A stretch of 64,000 bases of DNA from NCBI GenBank assembly GCA_965202735.1, contig OZ241844.1, positions 3,906,001 to 3,970,000 on the forward strand. The letters run 5' to 3'. The translations under genes were made by a program, and so were the position numbers. This DNA comes from HK1 sp965202735. Lineage in GTDB: Bacteria > Pseudomonadota > Gammaproteobacteria > HK1. The notes under the pieces are model-generated. The model saw only the letters and a list, made by a program, of their open reading frames with translations, was not told the origin of the DNA and made no database searches. This document shows positions 48,681 to 57,871 of this stretch, piece by piece. The stretch's first letter is position 1. Every line of letters starts with the position of its first letter.

Positions 48681-49727
48681 TCATCCCCGGGATCGGCCCG
48701 AAGCCGGTATCCGCCCCTCCTCGACCCCGTGACACGCGACCTCCGTCGCGCCGATCCGCATCGGCCGGGGCGCTTCGCGGCGACAGCGTTCGTTCGCGTG
48801 CGGGCAGCGCGGATGGAAGTGGCACCCGGACGGCGGATGGATCGGGCTCGGCACCTCGCCCGCGACCGGGGTGCGGGCGCGCCCGGTCATCTCCAGGTCG
48901 GGGATCGCGTCGAGCAGCATCCGCGTGTACGGATGCCTCGGCGCCGCGAACAGCGTCCGGGCATCGCTCCACTCGACCAGCCGCCCGAGGTACATCACCC
49001 CCACGTAGTCGGAGATGTGGTAGACGACCGCGAGATCGTGGCTGATGAACAGATACGTGAGCCCGAGCTCGCGCTGCAGCGCCTTCATCAGGTTCAGGAT
49101 CTGCGCCTGCACCGAGACGTCGAGGGCCGAGGTCGGCTCGTCGCACACCAGGAAGTCGGGCTGGCTCGCGAGCGCCCGCGCGATCGAGATGCGCTGGCGC
49201 TGCCCGCCGGAGAACTCGTGCGGGAACTTCGTGCCGTCGGCCGGCGAGAGCCCCACCTGGGTCAGGAGATGGCCCACGCGCGCGGAGGTCGCGGCCCGGC
49301 CCCGCATCAGGCGGTGCGCCCGGATCGGCTCGGCGATGATGTCGCTGACCCGCCAGCGCGGATTGAGGCTCGCGTAGGGGTCCTGGAAGATCATCTGCCA
49401 GCGCTTGCGCACCGGCTCGATCTCGGCGCGGGTCTTCAACGTGGCGAGATCGGTCCCTTCGAACTCGATGTGCCCCCGGGTCGGCTGGTAGAGCCCGACC
49501 ACCAGTCGCGCGACGGTCGACTTCCCGCAGCCGGATTCCCCCACGAGGCCGAAGGTGCGCCCGCGCGGAATCGCGAAGCTCACCCCGTCGACCGCCTTCA
49601 GCATGACGCGGCCGGCGCCCTCGAACACCCGGTTCAGGAGCGGTGGCGAGACGTCGAACTCCTTCGCGAGCCCGTCCACCCTGACGAGGACGTCGCGCCC
49701 GCCGCCGGATACCGCCTCGTCGATCAT
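48681..49727 (-). CDS. Oligopeptide-type ABC transporter ATPase (OppF/DppF)
   Basis: A 348-residue ATPase with Walker A GESGCGKSTVAR near 65, Q-loop IFQDPYASLNPRW, signature FSGGQRQR, Walker B FLVCDEPTSALD and the C-terminal oligopeptide-transporter domain HFHPRCPHANERC (possible Fe-S or metal ligand cysteines). It pairs with OppD, whose stop overlaps this ATG by four bases. The fifth gene of the SBP-oppB-oppC-oppD-oppF importer. Confidence 0.94.
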   Translation of the reverse strand: MIDEAVSGGGRDVLVRVDGLAKEFDVSPPLLNRVFEGAGRVMLKAVDGVSFAIPRGRTFGLVGESGCGKSTVARLVVGLYQPTRGHIEFEGTDLATLKTRAEIEPVRKRWQMIFQDPYASLNPRWRVSDIIAEPIRAHRLMRGRAATSARVGHLLTQVGLSPADGTKFPHEFSGGQRQRISIARALASQPDFLVCDEPTSALDVSVQAQILNLMKALQRELGLTYLFISHDLAVVYHISDYVGVMYLGRLVEWSDARTLFAAPRHPYTRMLLDAIPDLEMTGRARTPVAGEVPSPIHPPSGCHFHPRCPHANERCRREAPRPMRIGATEVACHGVEEGRIPASGRSRG

Positions 49728-50728
49728 CGGCCGCTCCGGGCGTTGGCGGGAACCGCGGCTTCGTCGTAGAGCCAGCAGGCGACCTGCGCGCCGCCCGCGG
49801 GAACGAGCTCCGGACGTTCGACCCGGCAGCGCGCCATCGCACGCGGACAACGCGGGTGGAATGCGCAGCCGGCGGGGATCTCGGTCAGGCGGGGCATCGC
49901 GCCGTCGATCTGGACGAGCCGCTCGATGTCGTGGCCGATCATCGGGATCGACCCCATCAGGCCGTGCGTGTAGGGATGCAGGGCCTCCCGGATGACCTGC
50001 TGCACGGCGCCGACCTCCACGATCCGCCCTGCGTACATCACCGCCACCCGGTCCGCGGTCTCCGCGATCACCCCCATGTCGTGGGTCACGAGCATGACCG
50101 CGGTGCCGTGCTCCGCGCACAGGCGCTTGAGCAGGCTGATGATCTGCGCCTGGATGGAGACGTCGAGCGCGGTGGTCGGCTCGTCGGCGATGATCAGCTT
50201 CGGATTCGCGGCGAGCGCGAGCGCGATGACCACCCGCTGGCGCATCCCGCCGGAGAACTGGTGCGGGTACTCGTCGATGCGCCGCGCGGCGGCGGGGATC
50301 CCCACCTCCTCGAGCAGCTCGATGGCGCGCCGCCTCGCCGCCGCCTCGTCCAGGTCGAGGTGGGTGCGGATCGTCTCGATGAGCTGTCTCGCGATCGAGT
50401 ACAGGGGGTTCAGCGACGTGAGGGGATCCTGGAAGACCATCGCGATGCTGCGGCCCCTGAGCCTGCGCATCCGCTCGTGGCGCAGGTCGTCGATCCGGCG
50501 TCCTTCGAACAGGACCCGCCCGGCCGCGATCCGTCCCGGGGGCTCCAGCAGACCGATGATGGCGGCGCCGGTCAGCGACTTCCCGGCCCCGGACTCCCCC
50601 ACCACGCCGAGCACCTCGCCCGCGTCGATGTGGAACGAGACGCCGTCGACCGCGACCAGGACGCCGCGCCGGGTCGGGAACTCCACGCGAAGCCCCTCGA
50701 CCCGCAGCAGCGGCGCGCCGCCCGTCAT
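49724..50728 (-). CDS. Oligopeptide-type ABC transporter ATPase (OppD/DppD)
   Basis: A 334-residue ATPase with Walker A GESGAGKSLTG near 43, FQDPLTSLNP, signature FSGGMRQR, Walker B LIIADEPTTALD and the C-terminal motif AFHPRCPRAMARC. The ATG at 50728 is chosen because the next in-frame start lies 36 codons upstream in a proline-rich, unconserved stretch. It lies 67 bp after oppC. Confidence 0.93.
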   Translation of the reverse strand: MTGGAPLLRVEGLRVEFPTRRGVLVAVDGVSFHIDAGEVLGVVGESGAGKSLTGAAIIGLLEPPGRIAAGRVLFEGRRIDDLRHERMRRLRGRSIAMVFQDPLTSLNPLYSIARQLIETIRTHLDLDEAAARRRAIELLEEVGIPAAARRIDEYPHQFSGGMRQRVVIALALAANPKLIIADEPTTALDVSIQAQIISLLKRLCAEHGTAVMLVTHDMGVIAETADRVAVMYAGRIVEVGAVQQVIREALHPYTHGLMGSIPMIGHDIERLVQIDGAMPRLTEIPAGCAFHPRCPRAMARCRVERPELVPAGGAQVACWLYDEAAVPANARSGR

Positions 50729-50795
50729 CGGCTTCGCCGCGTGAGCCGGACGCTGGAGGCGGGACGAGCAGGGCCGCGGCTGTCCACCGGCGCCT

Positions 50796-51842
50796 TCACC
50801 GCAGCTTCGGATTGAGTGCGTCGCGCAGCCAGTCACCGAGCAGGTTGACCGCCAGCGCGAGCGCGACGAGGGCGACGCCGGGGAAGATCGTCATCCACCA
50901 CTCGCCCGAGAACAGGAAGTTGTTTCCGAACCGGATGAGCGTCCCGAGCGAAGGCTGAGTGGGCGGCACCCCGACCCCCAGGAACGACAGGGTGGCCTCG
51001 GTGAGGATCGCGATCGCGAGGCTGATGGTCGCGATGACCAGCACCGGCCCCATCACGTTCGGCAGGACATGCCGGAACATGATCGAGACGGGCCGGCGGC
51101 CGATGACGCGCGCCGCCTGCACGTATTCCTTGCCCTTCTCCACCATGGTCGAGCCGCGCACCGTGCGCGCGAACTGCACCCAGTTCGAGAGTCCGATCGC
51201 GAAGATGAGCACCAGCAGCGCGACGTCGTCCTGCATCCCGCGCGGCAGCAGCGTCTTCGCGAAGCCGAACAGCAGCAGCGCGACGAGCACCGCGGGGAAG
51301 CTGAGCTGCACGTCCGCGACCCGCATGATGAAGTGGTCGAGCCGCCCGCCGACGTATCCCGACACCAGGCCGAGCCCCACCCCGAGCACCACGGAGAACA
51401 GCACGCTCGCGAACCCGACGATCAGCGAGACCTTCATCCCGAACATGATCGCGGACAGCACGTCGCGCCCCTGCTCGTCGGTGCCGAGCGGGAACCTCCA
51501 GCTCCCCCCCTCCATCCACACCGGGGGCAGGAAGGCGTTCATGAGGTCCAGGGTGGCGACGTCGTTGGTGTTGTGCGGCGCCAGCCACGGCGCGAAGAAC
51601 GCGGAGACGAAGCACACCATGGTGACGACGAAGGCGGCGACGGTCACCGGCGACGTGCGGAAGCTGTGGAAGACGTCGCTGTCGAAGAAGCGGCGCACGC
51701 GGTCGGTGGCGCGCGCGAGGAAGCCCGCCGCCGCGGCCGGGCCGGGGCCGGCGCCCCCCGCCGCCGCGGCCGGACGCCCGGCGGCACGGCCGGGCCGCGC
51801 GGCCGGGTCGGGAGCGTGCGCGGGGCCGGTGCCGGTGGTCAT
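50796..51842 (-). CDS. Oligopeptide-type ABC transporter permease (OppC/DppC)
   Basis: A 348-residue permease. The first ~45 residues are Ala/Gly/Pro-rich and unlike the family. The normal fold follows: a first helix after FRTSPVTVAAFVVTMV, LGTDEQGRDVLSAIMFG, and the EAA loop QAARVIGRRPVSIMFRHVLPN. It ends with NLLGDWLRDALNP, the standard C-terminus. It lies 13 bp after oppB. The low-complexity leader could be reduced by internal starts, but no good ribosome site is evident there. Confidence 0.92.
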   Translation of the reverse strand: MTTGTGPAHAPDPAARPGRAAGRPAAAAGGAGPGPAAAAGFLARATDRVRRFFDSDVFHSFRTSPVTVAAFVVTMVCFVSAFFAPWLAPHNTNDVATLDLMNAFLPPVWMEGGSWRFPLGTDEQGRDVLSAIMFGMKVSLIVGFASVLFSVVLGVGLGLVSGYVGGRLDHFIMRVADVQLSFPAVLVALLLFGFAKTLLPRGMQDDVALLVLIFAIGLSNWVQFARTVRGSTMVEKGKEYVQAARVIGRRPVSIMFRHVLPNVMGPVLVIATISLAIAILTEATLSFLGVGVPPTQPSLGTLIRFGNNFLFSGEWWMTIFPGVALVALALAVNLLGDWLRDALNPKLR

Positions 51843-51855
51843 CGCCGCGGCGCTC

Positions 51856-52836
51856 TCAATGGGCCCGGGTCGCGCCGTCGAGACGCAGGCGCGGATCGAT
51901 GGCGTAGTACAGCAGATCGACGATCAGGTTGATGACCACGAAGATGAACGCCACCAGGCACAGGTAGGCCGCCATCACCGGAATGTCGACGAACTGGATC
52001 GCCTGCAGGAACAGCAGCCCCATCCCCGGCCACTGGAAGACCGTCTCGGTGATGATCGCGAACGCGATGAGCGACCCGATCTGCAGGCCGGTGATGGTGA
52101 TGACCGGCACCAGGGTGTTCTTCAGGGCGTGGCCGAAATTCACCGTGCGGTTGCGCAGCCCGCGCGCCCGCGCGAACTTGATGTAGTCGGTGCGCAGCAC
52201 CTCCAGCATCTCCGCGCGCACCAGCCGCATCAGGAGCGTGAGCTGGAACAGGCACAGCGTCACCGACGGCAGGATGATGGACCTGAAGCCCTCCCACGAC
52301 GCGAGGTTGCTCTCCCATCCGATGTCCACGGTGGCCCCGCGCCCGAACGACGGAAGCCAGTTGAGCCACACCGAGAAGGTCAGGATCAGCAGGATCCCGA
52401 TGAGGAACGTCGGCAGCGAGATGCCGACCAGCGAGGTCGTGAGCAGGAGGCGCGAGATCGCCCCCTCGCGGTGCAGCCCGGTGTAGACCCCGAGGGGCAC
52501 GCCGATCGCCAGCGCGAGCACCGCCGCCACGAACACCAGCTCCAGGGTCGCGGGCAGACGCTCCGCGATCGCCTCCTCCACCGGCACCGACAGCCGGTAC
52601 GACTGGCCGAAGTCGCCCCGGACCGCGTTGCCGGCGAAGCGGGCGAACTGGACCGGGAACGGATCGTTCAGCCCGAGCGCTTCCGCCATCCGCTCGCGCT
52701 CCTCGATGGTCGCCTCGATGCCGACCATGTTGTTGACCGGATCGCCGACGTAGTTGAACAGCGAGAACGAGATGAACCCGACCGCGAGCATCACCAGGAT
52801 GGACTGGAAGAGGCGGCGGACGATGAAGGCGAGCAT
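51856..52836 (-). CDS. Oligopeptide-type ABC transporter permease (OppB/DppB)
   Basis: A 326-residue permease starting MLAFIVRRLFQSILVMLAVG, the usual OppB opening helix. The periplasmic VNNMVG...ERERMAEALGLNDPFPVQF region is where OppB proteins carry a similar loop. The EAA loop is FARARGLRNRTVNFGHALKNT. It forms the channel with OppC. The binding-protein gene is 174 bp upstream. Confidence 0.94.
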   Translation of the reverse strand: MLAFIVRRLFQSILVMLAVGFISFSLFNYVGDPVNNMVGIEATIEERERMAEALGLNDPFPVQFARFAGNAVRGDFGQSYRLSVPVEEAIAERLPATLELVFVAAVLALAIGVPLGVYTGLHREGAISRLLLTTSLVGISLPTFLIGILLILTFSVWLNWLPSFGRGATVDIGWESNLASWEGFRSIILPSVTLCLFQLTLLMRLVRAEMLEVLRTDYIKFARARGLRNRTVNFGHALKNTLVPVITITGLQIGSLIAFAIITETVFQWPGMGLLFLQAIQFVDIPVMAAYLCLVAFIFVVINLIVDLLYYAIDPRLRLDGATRAH

Positions 52837-53010
52837 GGCGGGGTCTCATCGGCGCCGCGGCCCGGACGCTTTCGGGTCCGGGCCGCGGCGGCCTGTCGTG
52901 TCGGGCACGGGCGTGCTCCACTCTCCCGCCGCCGATGCGCCGGACATCCGGCGCCCCGGCGGACGAAGGCGGCGGGCGCAGGCGCCGCCGGACGGCTGCC
53001 CGAGCGCGGG

Positions 53011-54594
53011 CTACTTCATCACCACGTAGCGCAGGTCCACGTCGTTGTGAGGCCGCTGCTTCACTTCCGCGACATTGCTGCCGATCCCCCACGCCAGCGC
53101 CTGCTGGTGCAGCGGAATGTGCCCCACCTCGTTCTTGTGGATCTCGAACGCCTCGCGGATCATCTCGTTGCGCTTGTCGACGTCGGTCTCGCCGGCGATG
53201 AGATCGGTGAGCTCCTCCACCCGCGGATTGGTGTAGCGCCCGCAGTTCCAGGTGCCCTGGCCCTCGCCGTCGATCGACATGAGCTGCAGCAGCGGGTTGT
53301 GGGCGTCGTAGCTGCCCGGGGTCCAGCCGAGCATGAAGAAGCTCGTGTTCCACTGCTCCTTGCGGCCGATCTTCTGGAAATGCAGCGACTTGGTCTGCGC
53401 GTTGAGCTTCACGTCGATGCCGATGCGCTTGAGCATCGGGACGATGGCGAGGCAGATCGCCTCGTCGTTGACGTAGCGGTCGTTGGGGCAGTCGAAGGTG
53501 ACCGGAAAGCCGTCCGCGTAGCCCGCCTCGGCCAGCAGCGCCTTCGCCGCCTCCGGGTCATGCGGGAACCGGTCGTTCATGTCCTCCTGGAACCCGTTGA
53601 TGCCCGGCGCGATCATGAGCCCGGTGGGGGTCGAGGCGTTGCGCATCACCACGCGCCTGATGGCGTTGATGTCGATGGCCTGGTAGAACGCCTTGCGCAC
53701 CCGTGCGTCCCGGAACGGGTTCCTGCCCGATCCCGGCATGTCGAGCAGCTCGTCGCGATGCTGGTCGAAGCCGAGGAAGATGGTGCGCAGCTCCGGCCCC
53801 TGGAGCGCCTCCACCCCGGCGGTGCTCTCGAGGCGCGGAACGTCCTGCAGGGGCACCGGATACATCAGGTCGATCTCGCCGGAGAGGAGCGCCGCGACGC
53901 GGGTGGCGGCGTTGCCGATCGGGGTGAAGACCGCCTTCGTCAGGTTGTGCTGCGGCGTGCCCCACCAGTTCGGGTTCGGCACCAGCACGGTGCGGGTGTC
54001 GGGCACCCACTCCTCCAGCATGAACGGGCCGGTGCCGTTGACGTTGAGGTTCGCGAAGGTCTTGACCGTCGCGCCCTCCTCCAGGCCGAAGGCGTTGTTC
54101 GCCTCCAGCCACTCCCTGTCCATGATCCAGAAGTTCGGGAGGTTGAGCAGCAGCGTCGGGTCCGGGTACCTGGTGACGATGTCGATGGTGTGGTCGTCGA
54201 CCTTCTCGATCCTCTCGATCGAGGCCACCACGAACGTCATGTTCGACGCCGGCAGCCGGATGCGATCGAGCGAGACGAGCACGTCGTCGGCGGTGAAGTC
54301 GCTGCCGTTGTGGAACTTCACGCCCTGGCGCAGGTTGAACCGCCAGGTGGTCGGACTCGTCTGCTCCCAGCCGGTCGCGAGGGCGGGATGCAGCGACAGG
54401 TCCCAGGCCCGATGGAGCAGCCCCTCGTAAAGGTTCGACTTCATCGTGTTGGTCGGTCCCTCGTTGTTGGTATAGGGGTCGAGCCCGAGGATGTCGCCGG
54501 AGGTCGAGTAGCGGAACGTCTTCGCACCGGCCGCGGTCCCGGCCGCGAGGACGGCCGCGGCGGCGGCGGCGATGATGATGCTCTTCGGTCGCAT
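53011..54594 (-). CDS. ABC transporter substrate-binding protein, SBP_bac_5 family
   Basis: A 527-residue periplasmic protein with a Sec signal (MRPKSIIIAAAAAAVLAAGTAAGA) and mature start near AKTFRY. Family-5 hallmarks are DILGLDPYTNNEG, TWRFNLRQGVKFHNGSDFTADDV and FQEDMNDRFPHDPEAAKALLAEAGY. It is the first gene of the five-gene importer; the divergent alcohol dehydrogenase begins 156 bp upstream. The ligand is unknown; peptides are the default for the family, but many members bind other solutes. Confidence 0.92.
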   Translation of the reverse strand: MRPKSIIIAAAAAAVLAAGTAAGAKTFRYSTSGDILGLDPYTNNEGPTNTMKSNLYEGLLHRAWDLSLHPALATGWEQTSPTTWRFNLRQGVKFHNGSDFTADDVLVSLDRIRLPASNMTFVVASIERIEKVDDHTIDIVTRYPDPTLLLNLPNFWIMDREWLEANNAFGLEEGATVKTFANLNVNGTGPFMLEEWVPDTRTVLVPNPNWWGTPQHNLTKAVFTPIGNAATRVAALLSGEIDLMYPVPLQDVPRLESTAGVEALQGPELRTIFLGFDQHRDELLDMPGSGRNPFRDARVRKAFYQAIDINAIRRVVMRNASTPTGLMIAPGINGFQEDMNDRFPHDPEAAKALLAEAGYADGFPVTFDCPNDRYVNDEAICLAIVPMLKRIGIDVKLNAQTKSLHFQKIGRKEQWNTSFFMLGWTPGSYDAHNPLLQLMSIDGEGQGTWNCGRYTNPRVEELTDLIAGETDVDKRNEMIREAFEIHKNEVGHIPLHQQALAWGIGSNVAEVKQRPHNDVDLRYVVMK

Positions 54595-54749
54595 CGGAGG
54601 TGTCTCCTGTGAGGGTGTCGGGGTCGAGGGGACATCACGCGGGCCGGGGCGTGCCGCGCCCGGCGGACGTCGCGGCTATTTGACTCCACCGCGGGCGGTG
54701 CCGCAACGTGGCACGTCCGGACACCACGACTCGGAGACCATCGGGAGCC

Positions 54750-55886
54750 ATGCCTTCGGACACGATCGAGATCCAGGCGGCGGTATGCCGCGAATTCGGG
54801 GCGCCGCTGGCGATCGAGACGCTGCGGCTCGACCCGCCACGGGAGGGTGAGGTCCGCGTCAGGGTACGCGCGAGCTCGATCTGCCACTCCGACATCATCT
54901 ACATGGACGGTGGATGGGGCGGGGACCTGCCGGCGGTGTTCGGACACGAGGTCGCGGGGGTGGTGACCGACGCCGGCCCCACCGCGCGGCTGGACGGCAT
55001 CGGCGCCGGAGACCGCGTCCTGGTGTCGCTGCTGCGCTCGTGCGGGCGCTGCGAGCACTGCGAAGCGGGTGTCCCGACCCAGTGTGCGGCCGACTTCGCG
55101 ATCGATTCGGCGCCGCGGCTGAGCGATGCGCGAGGCCGGCCGGTGCGGGCCGGCCTGCGCGTGGGCGGCTTCGCCGAGAGCGTGGTCGTCGACGCCTCGC
55201 AAGTGGTGAGGATTCCCGCGGGCGTCGCCGACGAGGCCGCCTGCCTGATCTCCTGCGGGGTCATGACCGGATTCGGCGCGGCGATCAACACCGCGCGAGT
55301 GCGGGCGGGTGATTCGGTTGCGGTGGTCGGCTGCGGCGGCGTGGGGCTCAACTGCGTCCAGGGGGCGGCGCTTGCGGGAGCCCTCCCGCTGGTGGCGGTC
55401 GACGTGACCGACGACAAGCTGGAGCAGGCGAGGGCGTTCGGTGCGACGGAGACGGTCAACGCCGCGGACGATGACGCGGCCGGGAGGGCGCTCGCCCTGA
55501 CCGGCGGGCGCGGCTTCGACGTGGTGATGACGGCGGTGGGCAGCGCGCGCGCCATCGGGCAGGCGCTCCCCCTGCTGGCGCGCGGCGGCGCGCTGGTGGT
55601 GGTCGGGATGCCGCCCGGCGACGAGCGGGTGGCCCTCGACGCGACCAGGCTCTCGCACTGCGGCCAGCGCATCCTCGGCTGCAAGATGGGCGACGCGCGG
55701 CTCGGGGTCGACGTGCCGAAGCTGCTTCGCCTGTACCGCGGCGGACGGCTCAGGCTCGACGAGCTGATCTCCTCGCGCCGGCCGCTTGCGGAGATCAACG
55801 CGTCGGTCGGGCTGGCGCGGCAATCGCGGGACCTGCGCCACGTGATCGTGTTCCCGGACCGGCCCGGCGCCGCGGCTCACCCGTAG
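54750..55886 (+). CDS. Zinc-dependent medium-chain alcohol dehydrogenase
   Basis: A 378-residue MDR-family enzyme. The catalytic-zinc cysteine and following motif are SSICHSDIIYMDGGWG, with the GHEVAGVV histidine. The structural-zinc cysteines lie in CGRCEHCEAGVPTQC. The NAD site is VVGCGGVGLNCVQGAALAG. The pattern resembles class III-type or aryl-alcohol dehydrogenases. ATG 54750 follows GGGAG, and an earlier in-frame ATG at 54708 is in unconserved sequence. Divergent from the binding-protein gene. Confidence 0.9.
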   Translation: MPSDTIEIQAAVCREFGAPLAIETLRLDPPREGEVRVRVRASSICHSDIIYMDGGWGGDLPAVFGHEVAGVVTDAGPTARLDGIGAGDRVLVSLLRSCGRCEHCEAGVPTQCAADFAIDSAPRLSDARGRPVRAGLRVGGFAESVVVDASQVVRIPAGVADEAACLISCGVMTGFGAAINTARVRAGDSVAVVGCGGVGLNCVQGAALAGALPLVAVDVTDDKLEQARAFGATETVNAADDDAAGRALALTGGRGFDVVMTAVGSARAIGQALPLLARGGALVVVGMPPGDERVALDATRLSHCGQRILGCKMGDARLGVDVPKLLRLYRGGRLRLDELISSRRPLAEINASVGLARQSRDLRHVIVFPDRPGAAAHP

Positions 55887-55910
55887 CGCGCTGCCGCTGC
55901 CGGCGCCGGG

Positions 55911-55960
55911 TAGCGCCTCGTTTCGACCCTCCTCCTCAACGCGGCATCGCCGCCCCGGGG
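55911..55960. repeat. REP-like hairpin family, copy 3 (inverted)
   Basis: It begins TAGCGCCTCG like copy 1 and carries the complement of the copy-1 loop (CTCCTCAACGCGGCAT). One arm is degenerate. It lies between the alcohol dehydrogenase and alpha/beta hydrolase genes, which converge. Confidence 0.6.
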
Positions 55961-56022
55961 CCGGACCGGGGCACTGCCCGGCGTTGCGGAAGTCGTGAAG
56001 GTGAAACGGAAATGACGGACGA

Positions 56023-56136
56023 TGCGCGGGCCGCCGCCTTCCGTCGGGCCGCCGCGAGCGTGCCGCCATCGACGTCCGTGTCAGGTCGCCGGATTGCTGC
56101 GCGGGCCGCCGCTTTCCGTCAGGCCGCCGCGAGGGC
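56023..56136. repeat. 38-bp direct repeat spanning the hydrolase stop
   Basis: Near-identical 38-bp units occur at 56023-56060 and 56099-56136 (core GCGCGGGCCGCCGC and GGCCGCCGCGAG). The second contains the stop codon and last residues of the alpha/beta hydrolase gene; the first lies beyond it. Confidence 0.7.
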
Positions 56137-56916
56137 CTCGCGCAGAAACGCGGACAGCGGCTCGTTGACCGCCGCCGGCGACTCGGCGAGCGCCATGTGC
56201 CTGAGGCCGGGCAGGACCACGAGGCGGGCGCCGGGGATGAGTCCGGCCATGGCCGCCGACATGGCGGGGGTGTTGCCCGGGTCGTCCTCGCCGGTCATGA
56301 CCAGGGTCGGGCACGCGACCCGCTCCAGGCCCTGGACGATCTCGGCGTCGCCCTCGGCGAGCACCCGGTAGATCCGCGCAAGGACGGCCGGATCGTTGCC
56401 CTCGATCCACCGCCGGACGAGGGCGATCGGCTCCGGCACCGCGGCGCGGAACGCCGGCGAGAACCAGCGCTCGAGGGCGGAGTCCACGTTCGCCGCGGGC
56501 CCGTGCTTCCGGGCGTGCCGCACGCGCTCGCGGACCGCATCGCGCTCGGCCGGCGTGCGGTCGTGGGCCGAATGCAGTATCGCCAGGGCCGAGAGCCGGT
56601 CCGGGTGATCCAGGACGAAACGGCGCGCGATCATGCCGCCCAGGGAAAACCCCACCACCGCCGCGCGCTCGATCCCGCATCGGTCCATGAGCCTCAGCAG
56701 TTGCCCGGAGAACATGGCGAGATCCGGCGGGCCCTCGGGGGGCGCGCTCTCGCCGTGTCCGAGCAGGTCGTAGGTCAGTACGCTGAAGTACGGCGCGAGC
56801 GCCGGGAGCTGCCACCGCCACATCGCCCGGTTGAGCCCGAAGCCGTGGACCAGCGCGACCGGCGGCCCGCTCCCGTGCCGCTCCCAGGCGGTTTCGCCGG
56901 CGTCACGGACGCTCAT
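56119..56916 (-). CDS. Alpha/beta hydrolase
   Basis: A 265-residue alpha/beta-hydrolase fold enzyme. The oxyanion motif is LVHGFGLNRAMW near 23, the nucleophile elbow GFSLGG near 93, a catalytic Asp lies in MTGEDDPGN near 213 and a His in GLRHMALAE near 240. The layout is that of 3-oxoadipate enol-lactonase or similar esterases, but the substrate cannot be told. The ATG at 56916 overlaps a small upstream open frame. It converges with the alcohol dehydrogenase. Confidence 0.9.
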   Translation of the reverse strand: MSVRDAGETAWERHGSGPPVALVHGFGLNRAMWRWQLPALAPYFSVLTYDLLGHGESAPPEGPPDLAMFSGQLLRLMDRCGIERAAVVGFSLGGMIARRFVLDHPDRLSALAILHSAHDRTPAERDAVRERVRHARKHGPAANVDSALERWFSPAFRAAVPEPIALVRRWIEGNDPAVLARIYRVLAEGDAEIVQGLERVACPTLVMTGEDDPGNTPAMSAAMAGLIPGARLVVLPGLRHMALAESPAAVNEPLSAFLREALAAA

Positions 56917-57073
56917 CGCGGGTGTTCGTCGCCGGCCTGCCTTCTGCAGGCCCACGCGATCGCGAACCCCCCGCGCCGGCCATCCGCACCACCTCCAGCG
57001 CATGGCGCTCGACATCGGCCATGTCCAGGTCCGGCGTCAGGCGCTCCATGTCGATGGCGGGCTGGAGCTTCAT
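56903..57073 (-). CDS. Possible small upstream protein (56 aa)
   Basis: Opens MKLQPAIDMERLTPDLDMAD and VERHALEVVRMAG, an even, helical composition, then a poor Arg/Gly-rich tail. It ends inside the hydrolase gene, overlapping its start by 14 bp, so it might couple translation. No family is recognised and it may be chance or a gene remnant. Confidence 0.3.
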   Translation of the reverse strand: MKLQPAIDMERLTPDLDMADVERHALEVVRMAGAGGSRSRGPAEGRPATNTRDERP

Positions 57074-57226
57074 GGCGCAGGGCCTCCGGGGTGGTTCGTG
57101 GCGGGTCGGTGATCGGCGATATCCTACAAGGAGCGGCGCGATCCCCGACAGCGGCGGTAACCGGAGGGAGTATCCCGGCCGCGGCGCGGGTGTCTATACT
57201 GTCCGTCGATGGAACAGGAAACGGCA

Positions 57227-57871
57227 ATGACGGACGAGAGCGGCGGACATCGTCGCCGATGGGCGCCGGAGTGGATCGCGGTGCTGACGCTCGCGGTCGC
57301 GATCATTGCGCTCGGCGGCGGCATGTTCGCATCCCTGAACGCCATGGAGGGCCGCATTCGGGAAGACATGCGGGCCATGGAGACCAGAATCCACGGCGAG
57401 ATCCAGGTACTGCGCGACGACATGCAGTCGATGGAAGCCGGCATCCGCAAGGACATGGGTGCGATGGAGCTTCGCATCCGCAAGGACATGGCTGCGATGG
57501 AGCTTCGCATCCGCAAGGACATGGGTGTGATGGAGCGGCATCTGCGCGAAGACGTGCGCGAACTGCGAGGCGATGTCGGAATGCTGCGCGAACGAGCGGC
57601 TGGCATCGACCAGCGAGTCGCCCACCTCGACGAGCGGGTGGCGCATCTCGACCAGCGGGTGGTGCATCTCGACGAGCGGGTGGTGCACCTCGACGAGCGG
57701 GTAGTCCACCTCGACAACCGGATGTCGCGCCTGGAATCCCGGTTCGACGAGGAATTCCCGCCCCGGAGCGCTCCCGATCCTTCATCGGCGACCGGCCGGG
57801 CGGGTCCTCCTCGGAACGTGCGCCTGCAGGTCCTGCCTCCCTTCATGACGAGGGCGATGCGCTCGCCCTGA
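57227..57871 (+). CDS. Membrane-anchored long coiled-coil protein
   Basis: A 214-residue protein. A short basic head is followed by one transmembrane helix (WIAVLTLAVAIIALGGGMFAS, about residues 13-33), then ~130 residues of coiled coil. The coil has repeated units: three of MGAMELRIRKD type, then five heptads of the form LDERVVH. The tail is proline-rich. ATG 57227 is preferred because AGGAAAC precedes it and a TATACT box lies 27 bp upstream. An ATG at 57209 is possible. The repeats probably expand by slippage. Function unknown; the layout is like the two small coil proteins at 39 kb. Confidence 0.65.
   Translation: MTDESGGHRRRWAPEWIAVLTLAVAIIALGGGMFASLNAMEGRIREDMRAMETRIHGEIQVLRDDMQSMEAGIRKDMGAMELRIRKDMAAMELRIRKDMGVMERHLREDVRELRGDVGMLRERAAGIDQRVAHLDERVAHLDQRVVHLDERVVHLDERVVHLDNRMSRLESRFDEEFPPRSAPDPSSATGRAGPPRNVRLQVLPPFMTRAMRSP

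Noticed and set aside
50959..54612. A plus-strand frame of about 1,200 codons opposite the second ABC importer
   Set aside because: Antisense to well recognised permease and binding-protein genes; no family motifs.
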